A stretch of DNA of 64,000 nucleotides from Linanthus parryae (GCA_023055425.1 JALGPY010000009.1:35915775-35979774), one strand, 5' to 3'; shown: positions 35,386 through 48,017, numbered from the stretch's first letter. Numbers and translations: made by a program. The notes: generated from the sequence alone by a model not told the origin.

Positions 35386-36579
35386 TCCCCTTTCAAATTG
35401 TATGGATGCTTTATTTGGAAACAGTTGTGCAATAAAAAACCCCAGTGTATGCAAGTAAATAATCACTAGTGAAGAGCAGTTGAACATATATCTTTGCCCA
35501 ATTTGCAATGTTATTGTTGAAACTTGAAGTCATCTCTTCTTATGTGCCATATGTATTGGGAAGAATTTTGCAAGCCAAAAATGATAAAAAGACAAATTCA
35601 GATGGAGAAACTGATAAAAGTAAGTTCAAAGCTGTTGGGAAGAGCACAAAATTTGGAATATTGAAACAAATCCCAGAAATGCTAATATAGTGGCCCATAA
35701 TATAGTCTAATGGACCTATAAAATTAATCCTTGTGACTCAGTAAAAGAAATGAGAGTGAGAGTGCATTCTGATATATACCAGAGAGCAAAAAATAGCTTT
35801 CCGACTTTAGAAATCCACTTCAGAAGATCCTTCTGCCTAGTTACTCCATTGTTGGTGTCGGTGCGAGGTGCAATATCAATATTATATTAAATTATTCCAT
35901 TATATAAAAAAAATCATTTACGTAATATTTTTCAGCAAAAAGAAACATTATTTGGCAAGACATCGTTATTTAAACATTTCATACAATTCATGCCCCAATT
36001 TACAATACAAGTGGTTTTATGGAAAATCACTGCACTATAGGTATTATAATCATTTGGAACATATCCTGCTTCTTATCCTGCACCACCCAAAAATGGTAAT
36101 TCATATCCTGCTTCTTATTCTGCCTCATATCCGGCAGCACCCAAACACAGTAAGCCATCATATTATATCAGGTTTTATCTGACAACATACATATCCTAAC
36201 TCATATTCCAGCATAAGTCATATCCTCTATATCTTATCTGCTACCCAAACAAGGCCTTAGGGTTGTAAAAGGTACTCTGCATCAATTGGATTGAAAAAAC
36301 ACTTGGGTTTCAATTGGGCTTCGGTTAGAAACAATACATTTCTCAAATTCTCGAGAATATAAATTAAACTTTTTGGAAAAATGGAAAGAAAGCAGCATTA
36401 GTTAGGCCGGAAAAAGTCCATTAAAAACAGCATTTTAAGTTTTTTCTTAGTATTGTTCCGTAAGGATTAGTGGTTAAACATATCCGTTGTCTCATCGAAA
36501 TCATATAATCAATCATATGGTGTTGTTGCATATAGAAAATGACGTTACAGTAAGTTTTGGTAAAAGTGTTGTTAATTGT
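35386..36579. other. Unassigned AT-rich intergenic stretch
   Basis: No conserved coding region is visible. Sequence around 36060-36250 contains repeats of the CATATCCTGCTTCTTATTCTG type, and CTACCCAAACAAGGCCTTAG at its right edge resembles a hAT-type terminus without a visible partner. Confidence 0.4.
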
Positions 36580-36795
36580 ATTTTATTTTTTTTTGTTTGA
36601 GGGAATTTGTGAGGTCTTAAGCAACTTGCGCGCCGCTCAACTAATCCACCGGGTGGTAGGGTTATTTCTACAGTTTAACTGAATATGATAATTTAATCCT
36701 CATTGGTCTCTAGTATAACTGGCATCCGTGGGGTTTGAACCTGAGCATACAGTTAAATCACAAGACTCACTCATCATGCCAACTCTTTGAAGTAC
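36580..36795 (-). mobile_element. tRNA-derived SINE (minus strand)
   Basis: On the minus strand GTTGGCATGATGAGTGAG (about 36785-36768) fits an A box and GGTTCAAACCCC (about 36740-36729) a B box. A unique body follows, then a terminal A-rich tail (plus-strand T-run at 36580-36597). This order is the structure of a tRNA-derived SINE. Boundaries are approximate because no clear target duplication was found. Confidence 0.6.
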
Positions 36796-37029
36796 ATACA
36801 ATTTTTTGTTTAGCTAATTTCAACAAAAAAAATCGCCACTTTTTGTTTTTAAACGGAGACCGAACTGACTCTTAGAAATCAAATACATAACTTCTTTTAG
36901 AAATCCATGTTATATTTGTTTTTGCAATCTTCATTATGGCTTTGATTTAAGATTTCAACTGAGAAACCTATGTTATACATGTGATTTTTTATCTTGAAAA
37001 TTTACGTGGTAATTATCACTACTGTTGTT

Positions 37030-37706
<677 letters not shown>

Positions 37707-37760
37707 AGAAGATATGTATTAGTAGTTCAACAAATTGCTAAAATCGAGGTTTGCTTAATA

Positions 37761-38019
37761 CTAATTCCGTTTCTTCTCTTTCAGCTTACTTTATTTTTTG
37801 ACATTATTCATTGGGTCACTTTAATATGGTGATTTGATTAACAAAACTATAGACAAATTTGGTAATTTTTGCATGATATTATTGTGTAAACTTTGCTCTA
37901 CAACGCCATGAAAATATTGCCAAAAATTACATCGTTTTGCTATCCAAATCACTGAGTCAAAGTGACACATTTAAAGGTTAAAAAGTCAAAAAGTGTTGAA
38001 AGAGATGAGACGAAGGTTG
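37761..38019 (+). mobile_element. Stowaway-type MITE copy 3
   Basis: 259 bp, starting CTAATTCCGTTTCTTCTC and ending GAGACGAAGGTTG, flanked by TA. It lies in the array at 37658-39480 and has diverged termini compared with copy 8. Confidence 0.8.
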
Positions 38020-38131
38020 TATCAAATTGTTGCAATCATGGTTGCTTGTCAAATTATTGATTCTCTAAAAGATATGTATTAGTAGTTTAAGAACATGCTG
38101 ATATCGTGGTTGCTTAATATCAAATTATATA

Positions 38132-38164
<33 letters not shown>

Positions 38165-38239
38165 TAGTAGTAGTAGTTTAACTACTTTCTGCAATAATGG
38201 TTGCTTGTAAAAATTTTGATTTTCTAAGAGATAATAGTA

Positions 38240-38500
38240 CTACATTTGTTTCTTCTCGATTGTCCTACTTTCACTTTTCAACTCGTAACTGGGTCACATG
38301 GACTTGGTGATTTACATAGCAAAATGATATAATTTTTTGGAAATTTTTCTATGGTGTTGTAGAGTAAAGTTTTACTCTACATGACTATGCAAATATTATA
38401 AAACTCTTATATCGTTTTGCTTATCAAATTACTGGATGAAAGTGACCCAGTGAATAATGACAAAAAGTCAAGTAGGCTGATAGATAAAAAACATAGGTAG
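38240..38500 (+). mobile_element. Stowaway-type MITE copy 4
   Basis: 261 bp, starting CTACATTTGTTTCTTCTCG and ending ACATAGGTAG with TA on the left side. The internal blocks 'GTAACTGGGTCAC' and 'GACCCAGTGAATAATGAC' match the family. Confidence 0.8.
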
Positions 38501-38547
38501 GATGTATTGGTAGTTTAACAAATTGCTACAACCGAGGTTGCTTAATA

Positions 38548-38807
38548 CTAGCTATGTTTCGCTTCTTTCAGCTTATTTCAGTTTTTGACACTATTCACTG
38601 AATAACATTAACCCGGGTATTTGATTAACAAAACTATACAAAAATTTGGCATTTTTTGTATGACATTGTAGTGTAAACTTTACTTAACAACAAGATGGAA
38701 AAATTACCAAAAAATTGCATCGTATTGCTTTCTAAATCATCGAGTCAAAGTGACCCATTTAAGGATTCAAAAATAATATAATGTTGAAAGAGAAGAATTG
38801 GAGGTTG
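38548..38807 (+). mobile_element. Stowaway-type MITE copy 5
   Basis: 260 bp, starting CTAGCTATGTTTCGCTTC and ending GAATTGGAGGTTG, flanked by TA. It shares the altered right end (GGTTG instead of GGTAG) with copies 3 and 6. That fits block duplication rather than separate insertions. Confidence 0.8.
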
Positions 38808-38920
38808 TACCGAATTGCTGCAATCATGGTTGCTTGTCAAATTATTGATTCTCTAATAGATATGTATTAGTAGTTTAACAACATACTGAAATCGAAGTTG
38901 CTTAAGATGTTGCTTAATAT

Positions 38921-38956
<36 letters not shown>

Positions 38957-39092
38957 TATATATGTATATATATAAATCTAGTAGTAGTAGGTTAACAGCT
39001 TGCTGCAATAATAGTTGCTTGTGAGATTTTGGATTCTCTAAAAGATTTGTATTTGTAGTTTAACACATTCTTACAATCGAGATTGCTTAATA

Positions 39093-39365
39093 CTAGCTCT
39101 GTTTCTCTTCTTCAAGCTTAATTTACTTGTTGACATTATTCACTGGATAACTTTAACCCGGTAATATGATTAATATAACTGTACAAAAATTTAGTAATCT
39201 TTGCATAATATTTTAGTGTAAACTTTACTTTACAAGAACAAGAAAAATTGACAACAAATTACATTAAATTGCTGCAATTGTGGTTGCTTGTCAAATCATC
39301 GAGTCAAGTTACCCATTTACGGGTTGAAAAATCAAACAACGTTGACAGAGAAGAAATGGAAGTTG
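39093..39365 (+). mobile_element. Stowaway-type MITE copy 6
   Basis: 273 bp, starting CTAGCTCTGTTTCTCTTC and ending GAAATGGAAGTTG, flanked by TA. A short insertion resembling the surrounding array unit (TTGCTGCAATTGTGGTTGC near 39269) lies inside it, as if by gene conversion with the array. Confidence 0.8.
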
Positions 39366-39480
39366 TATCGAATTGCTGCAATCATGGTTGCTTGTCAAAT
39401 TATTGATTCTCTAAAAGATTTGTATTAGTAGTTTAACAACATGCTGATATCGTGGTTGCTTAATATCAAATTTTATACAT

Positions 39481-40125
39481 ATATATACCTAATAAAATAA
39501 AACGGTGTTTTCCGCCAAAACAATTTCGACTGAGCAATCTTTATCGCTGATTTTCTCAATTTTCAATCTCGACCGCTCTTTGTCTCTTGATATGGTTTAT
39601 AAATAACCATGTTTTAAACAGTATTACCAGATTGCCACTAACGTTATAATGAAATGTACATAATGACATTCCCGTCACTTTCTTTCCTCTATCAAATCCT
39701 TCCTAATTGTCGCTTTATGAGATGGAAACTAAATTTTATTAATGGAAATATGAATAATGGTTAGTAATGTTTTAGGAAAATATATTTTTATTTAGAGGAA
39801 ATTTTGAAAATCAAACATCAATCACAATTAATGGACAATAGATACTATGTGTGTGTCCATGTAAAGTATGTAGTATATTAGTATTGTTTAAATGATTTTA
39901 TTCCCATAATTTAATTTTCTCCGATAGTATCCTCATCATTTTAATAACTAGCAATGTTCTCTGAGTATTATTCTGATTTCTTTATGATTTCCCAAGTTGC
40001 TGAAGAAGAGAGATTTTCTCGATCGCCGGAGGATTTCTGACAATGGAGGAGATAATCGAGGAGTTTTGAATACCGAGCTTTCCGAGTCTCCACTCTCCAG
40101 TGGGTACCCAACACTTAAGGCACTA
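39481..40125. other. AT-rich stretch, no gene recognised
   Basis: The segment starts after the array. It has no recognisable domain. GC content rises at about 39990-40120, where a minus-strand frame (39948-40238) passes into MITE copy 7; I do not regard it as a gene. Confidence 0.4.
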
Positions 40126-40383
40126 CCACTCTGTCCCAGCTCTTTCTTCCCAATTTGACTTTTGTCACTATTCACTGGGTCACTTTGACCCGCTGATTTG
40201 AATAGCAAACCGATGTAATTTTTAGATAATTTTTTCATGGTGTCGTAGAGTAAAAGGTGCTCTATAATATGGTGAAAAATTTATCAAAAAATCGTATCAT
40301 TTTGCTATCCAAATCACCCGGTCAAAGTGACCCAGATACGAGTCAAAAAAGTCAGATGGGAAGAAAGAGCTGGGAGGGACTGG
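40126..40383 (+). mobile_element. Stowaway-type MITE copy 7 (variant termini)
   Basis: The termini are CCACTCTGTCCCAGCTCTTT and, inverted, CCAGTCCCTCCCAGCTCTTT. The inside (TTCACTGGGTCACTTTGACC and GTCAAAGTGACCCAGATACG) matches the same family. TA flanks are present. It ends 9 bp before copy 8 begins. Confidence 0.82.
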
Positions 40384-40392
40384 TACCACGTA

Positions 40393-40651
40393 CTACCTCC
40401 GTTTCTTCTCTATAGCACCGGTTTGACTTTTTGACTCGTATCTGAGTCACTTTGACCGGGTGATTTGGATAGCAAAACGATGCGATTTTGTAATAATTTT
40501 TCAGCGTGTTATAGAGCAGCTTTTACTTTACAACACCATGAAAAAATTATCAAATAATTACGTCATTTTGCTATCCAAATCACCGGGTCAAAGTGACCCA
40601 GTGAATAGTGTTAAAAGTCAAACCGGTGTGATAGAGAAGAAACGGAGGTAG
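40393..40651 (+). mobile_element. Stowaway-type MITE copy 8 (best-preserved)
   Basis: 259 bp, with CTACCTCCGTTTCTTCTCTA at the left and its inverse at the right with almost no mismatch over more than 30 bp, flanked by TA. The near-perfect termini suggest a recent insertion. Confidence 0.92.
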
Positions 40652-41446
40652 TAATTCATATGCCTGTTGTACTCTCTAGACCCCTCATTTACTGTTGTTG
40701 ATTTCTTTTGATTAAACTAGAATTGCGAAGGCAATGGTGTCTCCAATCATCGACTTCTAAAATCGTCACTATCTGTTGCAAGTATTCTAGACTATGGCCT
40801 ACTCCTTTTGGTTTTGTTTTGTTTTGTTACTTCATTTAGGTTTTGTTTTGTTTTGTTACTTCATTTAGGTTTTAGGCGTATATCACTGTTTGATAAAATG
40901 CTTCACAGGTGATGTGGTCTGAATAGATAAATGCTTCCCAGAATATTTTTATTGCCAAAGATCTGAGCTTGCTTATGATCTGAACTATTTCAACTTTTCT
41001 TATATGCAGATATTGAATTGGAAAGTGAAGTGGAGTGCACTCATGATTTCTATCAAATTGGTTCATTTAAAATTTAGAAAATCTGGTAACACAAATATTT
41101 ATAATGACACATTAATTATTTATAAGTAGGACAGTCCGATTAATTGGTAACATTTAATTGTCTTTTTTGTATATATGCAGGTTTGTGCATTCATGCCCCA
41201 ATCGAATATATCGGCGGATAAAGACATTTTTCATAATGTGATGATAAGGTGCAATGGTGGTTAGGCTAACTATCACGATTATTTCAAAATTATAGATTTC
41301 AAATAGTCATGACAATGTATGTTTTTATGGTGATTTAATGATAGAACTATTTCCTATACAACAAAATATTCTAACGGGTTTTATTATGCCTTCCTTTCAT
41401 ATTTTGACGTGAAAGTTTGGTAGTGTCCTACGGACACGGGTCATAA

Positions 41447-41494
<48 letters not shown>

Positions 41495-41928
41495 TGATGG
41501 CACCAAAGAGTGTGGTTCACCACTCTCCATAACAATAAAGAGTAAAAGAAATGTGATCAAGAAACATTTCTTGTAGTAACCCCTCATATTGGTGAGAAAT
41601 AGGAGTATTTCATTGAACATATAAACAAATATGCCATCATAGCCCGCGTATAAAGGCAAGATTGGAACCAATCCACTTAATCAGCAATAACAGTGCTCTG
41701 TTTACAGAGAAATGTGCAACAGCAAAGTTAAACTTCTAAGTTAAAGAAAGATTACAGCAAGCAAAATGCTTAGTTAAGGGAGAACATTATTGCATAACTT
41801 CATCAATATCCTTATGAGTTGGGACGAGGAATAGATTTGAGTTCAGGATATTCAATAATATTCTATGGAATCCTATCCAAATCAGTTCTTTAGCTGTTAC
41901 AATATTCTATGAGTATTACGACAAAAAT
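40652..41928. other. Intergenic stretch with simple repeats
   Basis: No gene is recognised. A tandem duplication of a 34-bp unit (GGTTTTGTTTTGTTTTGTTA followed by CTTCATTTA) lies at about 40809-40871. A TA microsatellite occupies 41451-41491. The minus-strand frames here have no domain. Confidence 0.5.
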
Positions 41929-42408
41929 GTGCCATGTGCAGTGTCATCTATCCGGTGTGAGGCATCCCCTATATCTTCCCTTGATGAATTGGAGGTTAAA
42001 GTTTTCTCAGATGCAGCAGCTGATAAGATTAGATCAATAGGAGGCTTGGGTATAGTTTTTAAATCTGTCAAGGGTGCTGCTTTGGGTAGAATCATGATCC
42101 CAATTCATAACATTTGTGCTCCTGGTGTTTTGGAAGCTTTAGCAGTGAGATATGCTCTTCTTATTGCAAGGAGTAAAGGATTTAAGGGAATTAAAATATG
42201 CTCAGATTCAAAGATCTTGATGGATGCTCTTAATTGCAATTTTGCTTGGCCTGTGGAGATTGATGCTATACTGCAAGACTGTTTTGTCTTCTCCAAATCC
42301 TTCAATCTGTGTATTTTTTCTTTTATTAGTAGAAATTGTAACTTCGACGCTCATTTTGGAGCTAAAGATGCCTTGTTAGTTGAAGACTATGTGGAGAACT
42401 GGCTATGA
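41929..42408 (+). pseudogene. Plant LINE-type RNase H fragment (RVT_3-like)
   Basis: This open frame of 159 codons matches the RNase H-like domain found at the C-terminus of plant non-LTR retrotransposons and related host genes. Acidic landmarks are VFSDAAADK (Asp28), LEALAVRYAL (Glu69) and ICSDSKILMDAL (Asp93). The end motif is SRNCNFDAHFGAKDAL, in the place of the usual R-x-x-N-x-x-A-H-x-L-A. No reverse transcriptase or endonuclease lies upstream, so it is an isolated domain: a 5'-truncated LINE relic or an exon of a domesticated gene. Confidence 0.75.
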
Positions 42409-43953
42409 TGTCTCTCCTCTTGTATAGTTCAGGATAGATGTTATACATTTAGTTACCCCTTTCTCTCTACAACTAATTGTAGAGACAGTACTTCAAGCAC
42501 CAAGGATTCGTAATATTTAACACTTGGATATTCACTATTGAAGACACTTTTGTAAGCTCAATGAGCACTGACATTCTGCTTGAAATTTTACACTGACGGA
42601 GCCTTTTAATTTTGCTCCAAAACTGTCCCGAATATCCTCCTGATTCCTGTAAAATTTTCTGATTAAACTCATCGTGGTTTCTTTGCTTGTTAGGTTCTGG
42701 GATATGCTGTGATGTGGACATCCACTTAAGAAGCCCATTTGTTCTCTGTTAGCGTATAACGTCACCTTAAATATGCGTCCACAGACTTAAGGATCTCTGC
42801 GAAAACAAATAAAGAAAAAAGCATTGCAATAAATCACCGATGTTTGTCCTGAGGTATCTGCCATAACTCATTGGGTAGGGTGTTGTGTAATAAAATTTTC
42901 TGTGGTGCATAGTCTGAAAATTAAATTATGCTCGTAGACTGTGTTCAACTGTTCTCTATATTTTGTTTTCTTTGGCTTGGTTTGAGATTAAAGAGAGGTA
43001 TAGTGGTCAGACCTTTGGAATTGGCAGAGTAGTTTTGGTATTTGTATGTTTAATGCAATATCTAATTGGCATTGTAGGAGTTTGGTGTATCTGAAAGACT
43101 CCAATCATGACGGCGTGTTTAATTGAATATGTGTTTTCTGCCCATATATCTAAGCATACAAATCACTGCATTGGGTGAGGTGAGCTTTTTGTGAACAAAA
43201 CAAAACAAGCGGACATAAAATTATGATCTGTATTTCAGTTAAATACCTCTGCTTCATTGCATATTGGATAGTAGAGAGTTACACTGATCCCTGAGGCCAG
43301 CGTAGACGCCGCGACCAAGGTAAAAAGTTGAATATGAGCTGCGTGGATGAAAGAAGTTGATCGAATTAGTTTAGAAGCAGAAACATCTCTTAATATATAG
43401 AGGTATAGCCCGAATACAATACAAGTTGTTAAGTATGATTTTTTTTGGAAGAGTTCAGATGCTGTATAAATGCGGTAGAAAGGAAAACATCAATTATTAC
43501 GAGGTAAAGCCTTTAAAGAACGTAGCAAATTTTATTTACTGAAGAATTCCCATTCTTAAAATAATCTAATTCTAATGGCTATTATGTAAATAATCTAAGT
43601 GAATACAAATAAACTTCTTCACTTGAATGAGATACTCTATAAATAATTTGTTTTAGCCTGAATGAGATACTCTATAAATGATTAATTGGAATTTAAGTAG
43701 TCAGATATTGATATTTAAATTGAAATGTGAAAAAAATATGATAGCTGAAATTTTAAGAAAGGTAGATTTACATTTAAGAGTGTGGCTTATTTACCAAAGT
43801 TTGTGCTATACAGAGTGTGTCAGTAATAAAAGGCTTGTGTCTAATTTACCAAAGCGTCTCAGAGGGTGTATCAGTAACAAAAACTACTTGGAGCTAACAT
43901 AATATATACACTGCTGGTTCAAATGTATGTGACATTGACCTTTTTCATTACAG
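42409..43953. other. Unassigned stretch between RNase H and MULE fragments
   Basis: No conserved domain is visible. A short tandem repeat TGAATGAGATACTCTATAAAT occurs at about 43626 and 43662. The sequence TTTTTCATTACAG ends at 43953 as a plausible splice acceptor for the next feature, so part of this stretch may be its intron. Confidence 0.4.
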
Positions 43954-44972
43954 GTTCCAAAGAGACGAACTCAATCGGGTGAAGGGTTTTTTCTTCTCAG
44001 ATTCCAGGTCCCGTCTCGATTATGTTAGATTGGGGAGAGTTCTTGTTTCTTACACAACCTACAAAACCAATGCATACAAAAAACCGCTTGTCATCCTATG
44101 CGGGGTTAACAATCACTACCAAACGGTCGTTTTCGCAGCTGCTATATTGAGTGATGAGATCATTGAGACATACCACCAGGTACTTGAATGTCGGTTGGGG
44201 TGTATGAAAGGCCAGACACCAGATACAGTAATTACAGACGGGGACATGGCCATGAGGAGCGCTATTGGAAGAGCTATCCCGACTGGGAGGCACCGTCTGT
44301 GCGGTGGCACTTGTCGCGGAATGCTCAAGAAAATGTTCATGCCAAGACTTTTGTATCTGAATTCAACATGATGATGAGGTCACAAATAAGTATGGACGAT
44401 TGGAAAATTTCTTGGGGTGGATTGGTAGAAAAATACGAGTTGCAATTTAACAGATGGGCATGGGTTGAGTACGACACGAAAGATATGTGGGCAGCACCAT
44501 TCATGACGGACGTTAGGCTCGACGGGCAGACAATTACCCAACGGTGCGAAAGTATAAACAGTTTCTTCAAGGATTTTGTCAACACCATGATGGAATTTCA
44601 GGATTTTATTCGAAATTTCTGTCGCGGGCTGGAGAAGCTGCGGCACAATGAGCGTTCCGAACATGTCGTCTCAACCCAGTCAGATCCTGTGGTCACCACT
44701 GCAAAGTATTCATCATTTGAGGCGCACGCCGGTGCAGTTTAACACCCGAAACGTGTTTATGATGTTTGCAAGGCCTGAGATTACAAAAGCCAACTACTAC
44801 AAGATATAAGGCAGCGTATTCTATCCGGAAAGGGGTTGCTACGACTTCACTGTAACAAGGAAAGAGAACCCTTGTAGAGACCACTGCGTGATACTTGGTC
44901 CGCGACGGAATGAAGTACGCTACACCTGTTTGAAATACGAGTCAATGAGAATCGTGTTCGCTCACGTCATTG
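43954..44972 (+). pseudogene. MULE/FAR1-type transposase fragment, frameshifted
   Basis: After a TTACAG acceptor the frame reads RFQRDELNRVKGFFFSDSRS, then LVILCGVNNHYQTVVFAAAI and TPDTVITDGDMAMRSAIG, typical of the MULE transposase domain. The first catalytic Asp (usually D-x-T-Y) is lost, as the site reads VSYTTY; the ITDGD aspartate is kept. A 1-bp shift near 44300 moves the frame to WHLSRNAQENVHAKTF. It then continues through a FAR1-like C-terminal part: WAAPFMTDVRLDGQTITQRC and ESINSFFKDFVNTMMEFQDF. A stop at 44740 follows, and remnants (NTRNVFMMFARPEI) reach 44972, where the minus-strand Copia-C cuts it. It is a decayed Mutator-like transposase or a FAR1-related pseudogene. Confidence 0.8.
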
Positions 44973-45937
44973 TGATATATGCAACATGGGAACGTTCTTT
45001 TCAATGAGTAGTATGTCATCCACATACAAGACCAAAAAAGCTACAGAGATCCCACTAACCTTATTGTAGACACAAGACTCATCTTCATTTCTGATGAAGC
45101 CAAACTCTTTGACTACTTCATAAAAACGTCGATTCCAACTCCTAGAAGCTTGCTTTAATCCATAAATGGATCGTTGCAGCTTACAGACTTTGTTGGCTTG
45201 CTTTGGATCTTCAAAACCCTCTGGCTGTATCATATACACGTCCTCAAGGAGATTCCCATAAAGGAATGCTGCTTTGACATCCATCTGCCAATCTCATAGT
45301 CGTTGTATGCTGCAATTGCAAGTAAGATTCGGATGGATTCGATCATTACGACTGGTGAAAAGGTTTCATCATAGTAAATACAATGAATCTGTCTGTATCC
45401 TTTAGCCACCAATCGGCCCTTATAGGTAATCAAATTACCATCCATGTCAATCTTCATATTGAAGAACCACTTGCACCCTATGGGTCGCGCCCCTTCGGGT
45501 GGTTCCACCAATGTCCATACTTTTTTGGTATACATGGATTCCATCTCGGATCTCATGGCTTCTAGCCACTTCTGAGAGTCTGTCCCTTTCATGGCCTCTT
45601 CATAGGTAGTAGGCTCATCGTCTATGAGCATCGTGTCACCGGAATCAGTTACAAGAAGTCCATACCTCTCGGATTCCTGGCTTACTCTACTAGATCTATG
45701 AAGCTCTTGTGTTACCTGTACAGGCTGTTCCACAAATCCTTGTGGATCCTGTTCATGTTCCATAGTTGGTTCAGTGATTTGTGGTTCTTGAAATTCTTCA
45801 AGTTGTACAGTCCTCCCACTTGCTTCCTTAGAGACAAACTCTCTTTCTAGAAACACGACGGACCGAGCAACAAACACTTTGTTCTCAGTTGGATTGTAGA
45901 AGTAGTAACCCTTAGTTTCCTTAGGGTACCCCCACAA
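44973..45937 (-). pseudogene. Copia-C reverse transcriptase, 3'-truncated
   Basis: The segment starts with the region after integrase (GYYFYNPTENKVFVARSVVF). It continues with TYEEAMKGTDSQKWLEAMRS, then GCKWFFNMKIDMDGNLITYK, RLVAKGYRQ, and after a frameshift near 45285, MDVKAAFLYGNLLEDVYM, SIYGLKQASRSW and VLYVDDILLI. The sequence stops at NVPMLHIS, and RNase H is absent. The junction with the MULE fragment lies near 44973. Confidence 0.85.
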
Positions 45938-45985
45938 ACTTACACTTATTCGACTTTGGCCCTAGCTTGTCTGATTGTAAACGCT

Positions 45986-47095
45986 TTACATAGACATCGC
46001 AACCCAAATCTTCATGAACGACAGTGTGGGACGCCTCCCATTCCACATATCATGTGGTGTCTTCATGACTGATTTAGATGGAACGCGGTTAATGGTGAAG
46101 GCTGCACTTAATAGAGGATAGCCCCAAAATGATAATGGAAGATCGGTTTGATACATCATAGATCGAACCATATCCAATAGAGTTCGATTTCTCTTCTCGG
46201 ACACGCCATTCCATTGTGGCGTTCCGGGTGGAGTGAGTTGGGACACGATCCCACACTCTCTAAGATAGTCGTCAAACTCTTGGCTCAAGTATTCAACTAC
46301 ATGATCCGATAGTAGAGCCTTGATACTTTTGCCAAGTTGCTTCTCTACTTCACTCTTGAATTCTCTGAACCTTTCAAAGGATTTGGATTTGGCCCTCATA
46401 AGGTATACAGATCCATATCTACTGAAATCATCAGTAAATGTAATGAAGTAGACGTAACCACCCCTGGCAGGCGGGGAAAATGGCCCACACACATCAGTAT
46501 GTATGAGAGCCAATTGCTCACTAGTCCTCTCACCTTTCTTATTGAAAGGGGACTTTGTCATTTTTCCCAATAAACAAGACTCACATGTCTCATATGATTC
46601 AAAATCAAATGAGTCTAGTAGTCCATCCTTATGGAGTCTAGATACACGCTTCTCGTTTATATGGCCTAAACGACAGTGCCATTAGTAAGAAGGATTTAAA
46701 TCATTTATTTTAATCCTCTTGGTATTAATTTTGTACACAGGATTGCTTAGATCAAGGAGATATAGTCCATTAAATAATTGCGCACTATAATAGTGAATAT
46801 AATTAAAATAAAAGGAACAACAACTGTTCGTTATTGAAATAATAAAACCTTCCTTTTCCAAACAAGAAATAGAAATGATATTTCTGCTCATAGCAGGCAC
46901 AAAATAGCAATTATTTAATTCTAAAACTGATCCTGAAGGCAGAGATAGCTCGCACACGCCCACAGCCAACGCAACAACTTTTGCTCCATTCCCAACGCGC
47001 AGGTCTATCTCCCCTTTAGCCAATCTTCTACTTCTGTTTAGATCCTGCACATTTCGACAAATGTGAGATCCACATCTAGTATCTAATACCCATGA
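45986..47095 (-). pseudogene. Copia-C protease and integrase, broken
   Basis: The protease site reads LDTRCGSHICRNVQ at about 47060-47095; the catalytic Asp is kept, but the usual Gly after Thr is Arg. A stop near 46680 is followed by WHCRLGHINEKRVSRL (GAG-pre-integrase). The integrase core has TDVCGPF, then LLSDHVVEYLSQEF and WNGVSEKRNRTLLDMVRS, keeping D-D-E. The protein phrase SDHVVEY shows the typical SDRGGEY of the family mutated. Confidence 0.85.
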
Positions 47096-47342
47096 TGTAG
47101 AGATAGTTAAACTGACATCTAGAACAAAATACCTGGTGGTGTCGGACTATTCCAAGCCTCTTGTCCTCCAGATATTTTGGGCAGTTCCTCCTCCAATTTC
47201 CAGGATGACAGCAGTAATGACACTCACCTTTAGTCACACCTTTGGAAATGCCACCAAAAGGCTTAAGGACAGGGTCCTTGGACTTGGAAACTGATTTGCC
47301 CTTGCTCTTGGAGGATGAGGCAAACCTTTTGCCCTTTCCTTT

Positions 47343-47927
47343 CTATACCATCATAATGTCCTTGCTCTTACCCTTGTTGATGCTTTTTTCAGATGTCCTC
47401 AACTTATTGAGTAAATCTGACAGTGGTTTCACGATCTCCTTCATGTTATAGTTCATGATGAGCTGTCCATAACTCTCAGGCAACGATTGCAGCACGACGG
47501 TGGCCAACTCTTGGCCGACCGGAAACCCTAGTCGCTCGAGATTCTCCAAGTATCCAATCATACGGAGTACATGAGGTTCCACAGGGTTTCCTTCAACCAA
47601 ATGACACTTGAACAATGCCTTTGAGACTTCATACCTCTCAACCCTTGCCTGCTCTTGGAAGAGCTGCTTCAGATGCTTGATCATATCGACAACATTCATG
47701 TTTTCGTGTTGCTTCTGAAGCTCAGAATTCGTAGTGCATAGCATAAGGAAGGTCGCATCATTAGCGTCATCAACACACTTTTGATACGACTTTAGGGCTG
47801 CAGGGGTATTGTTCTCTGGACCTGCTGGAACTTGCTCTTCTATTGCGTACAGTTTCTTTTCTTTCTTGAGAACAATTCTCAAGTTTATATACCAATCAAG
47901 GAAGTTGGTTCCAGAGAGCTTGTCCAA
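47343..47927 (-). pseudogene. Copia-C gag
   Basis: This is a continuous frame of 194 codons starting MDKLSGTNFLDWYINLRIVL. It covers the capsid region with QEQARVERYEVSKALFKCHL and the late motif LPESYGQLIMNYNMKE. A zinc knuckle follows outside the frame, at about 47175-47230: C-H-Y-C-C-H-P-G-N-W-R-R-N-C, where the histidine is Asn, so the knuckle is impaired. The frame ends with a stop at 47343 before the knuckle. Confidence 0.82.
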
Positions 47928-47983
47928 TCATATTTTTTGCATTAATATTTGGGGGTTATTAATCCGTAGAAAAATAGTGGGAG

Positions 47984-48017
47984 CTATATTTAATAATCTA
48001 GCAATTATTAAATATAG
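47984..48017. repeat. Perfect 14-bp hairpin between the head-to-head Copia copies
   Basis: CTATATTTAATAAT (47984-47997) and its exact inverse ATTATTAAATATAG (48004-48017) are separated by 6 bp. The hairpin sits in the ~140-bp spacer between the gag starts of Copia-C (47927, minus) and Copia-D (48071, plus). Confidence 0.85.

Larger units (their letters stand above)
44973..47930 (-). mobile_element. Copia-C: Angela-like gag-pol fragment (minus strand)
   Basis: On the minus strand gag, zinc knuckle, protease, GAG-pre-integrase, integrase and most of RT follow in order from 47930 to 44973. No LTR is present at either side, and RNase H is missing because RT ends just after its YVDD box. The integrase phrase RGGYVYFITFTDDFSRYG and the gag phrase LSGTNFLDWYINLRIVLKK are typical of Angela/BARE-type elements, the same lineage as the two solo LTRs. 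It lies head to head with Copia-D. Confidence 0.85.
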
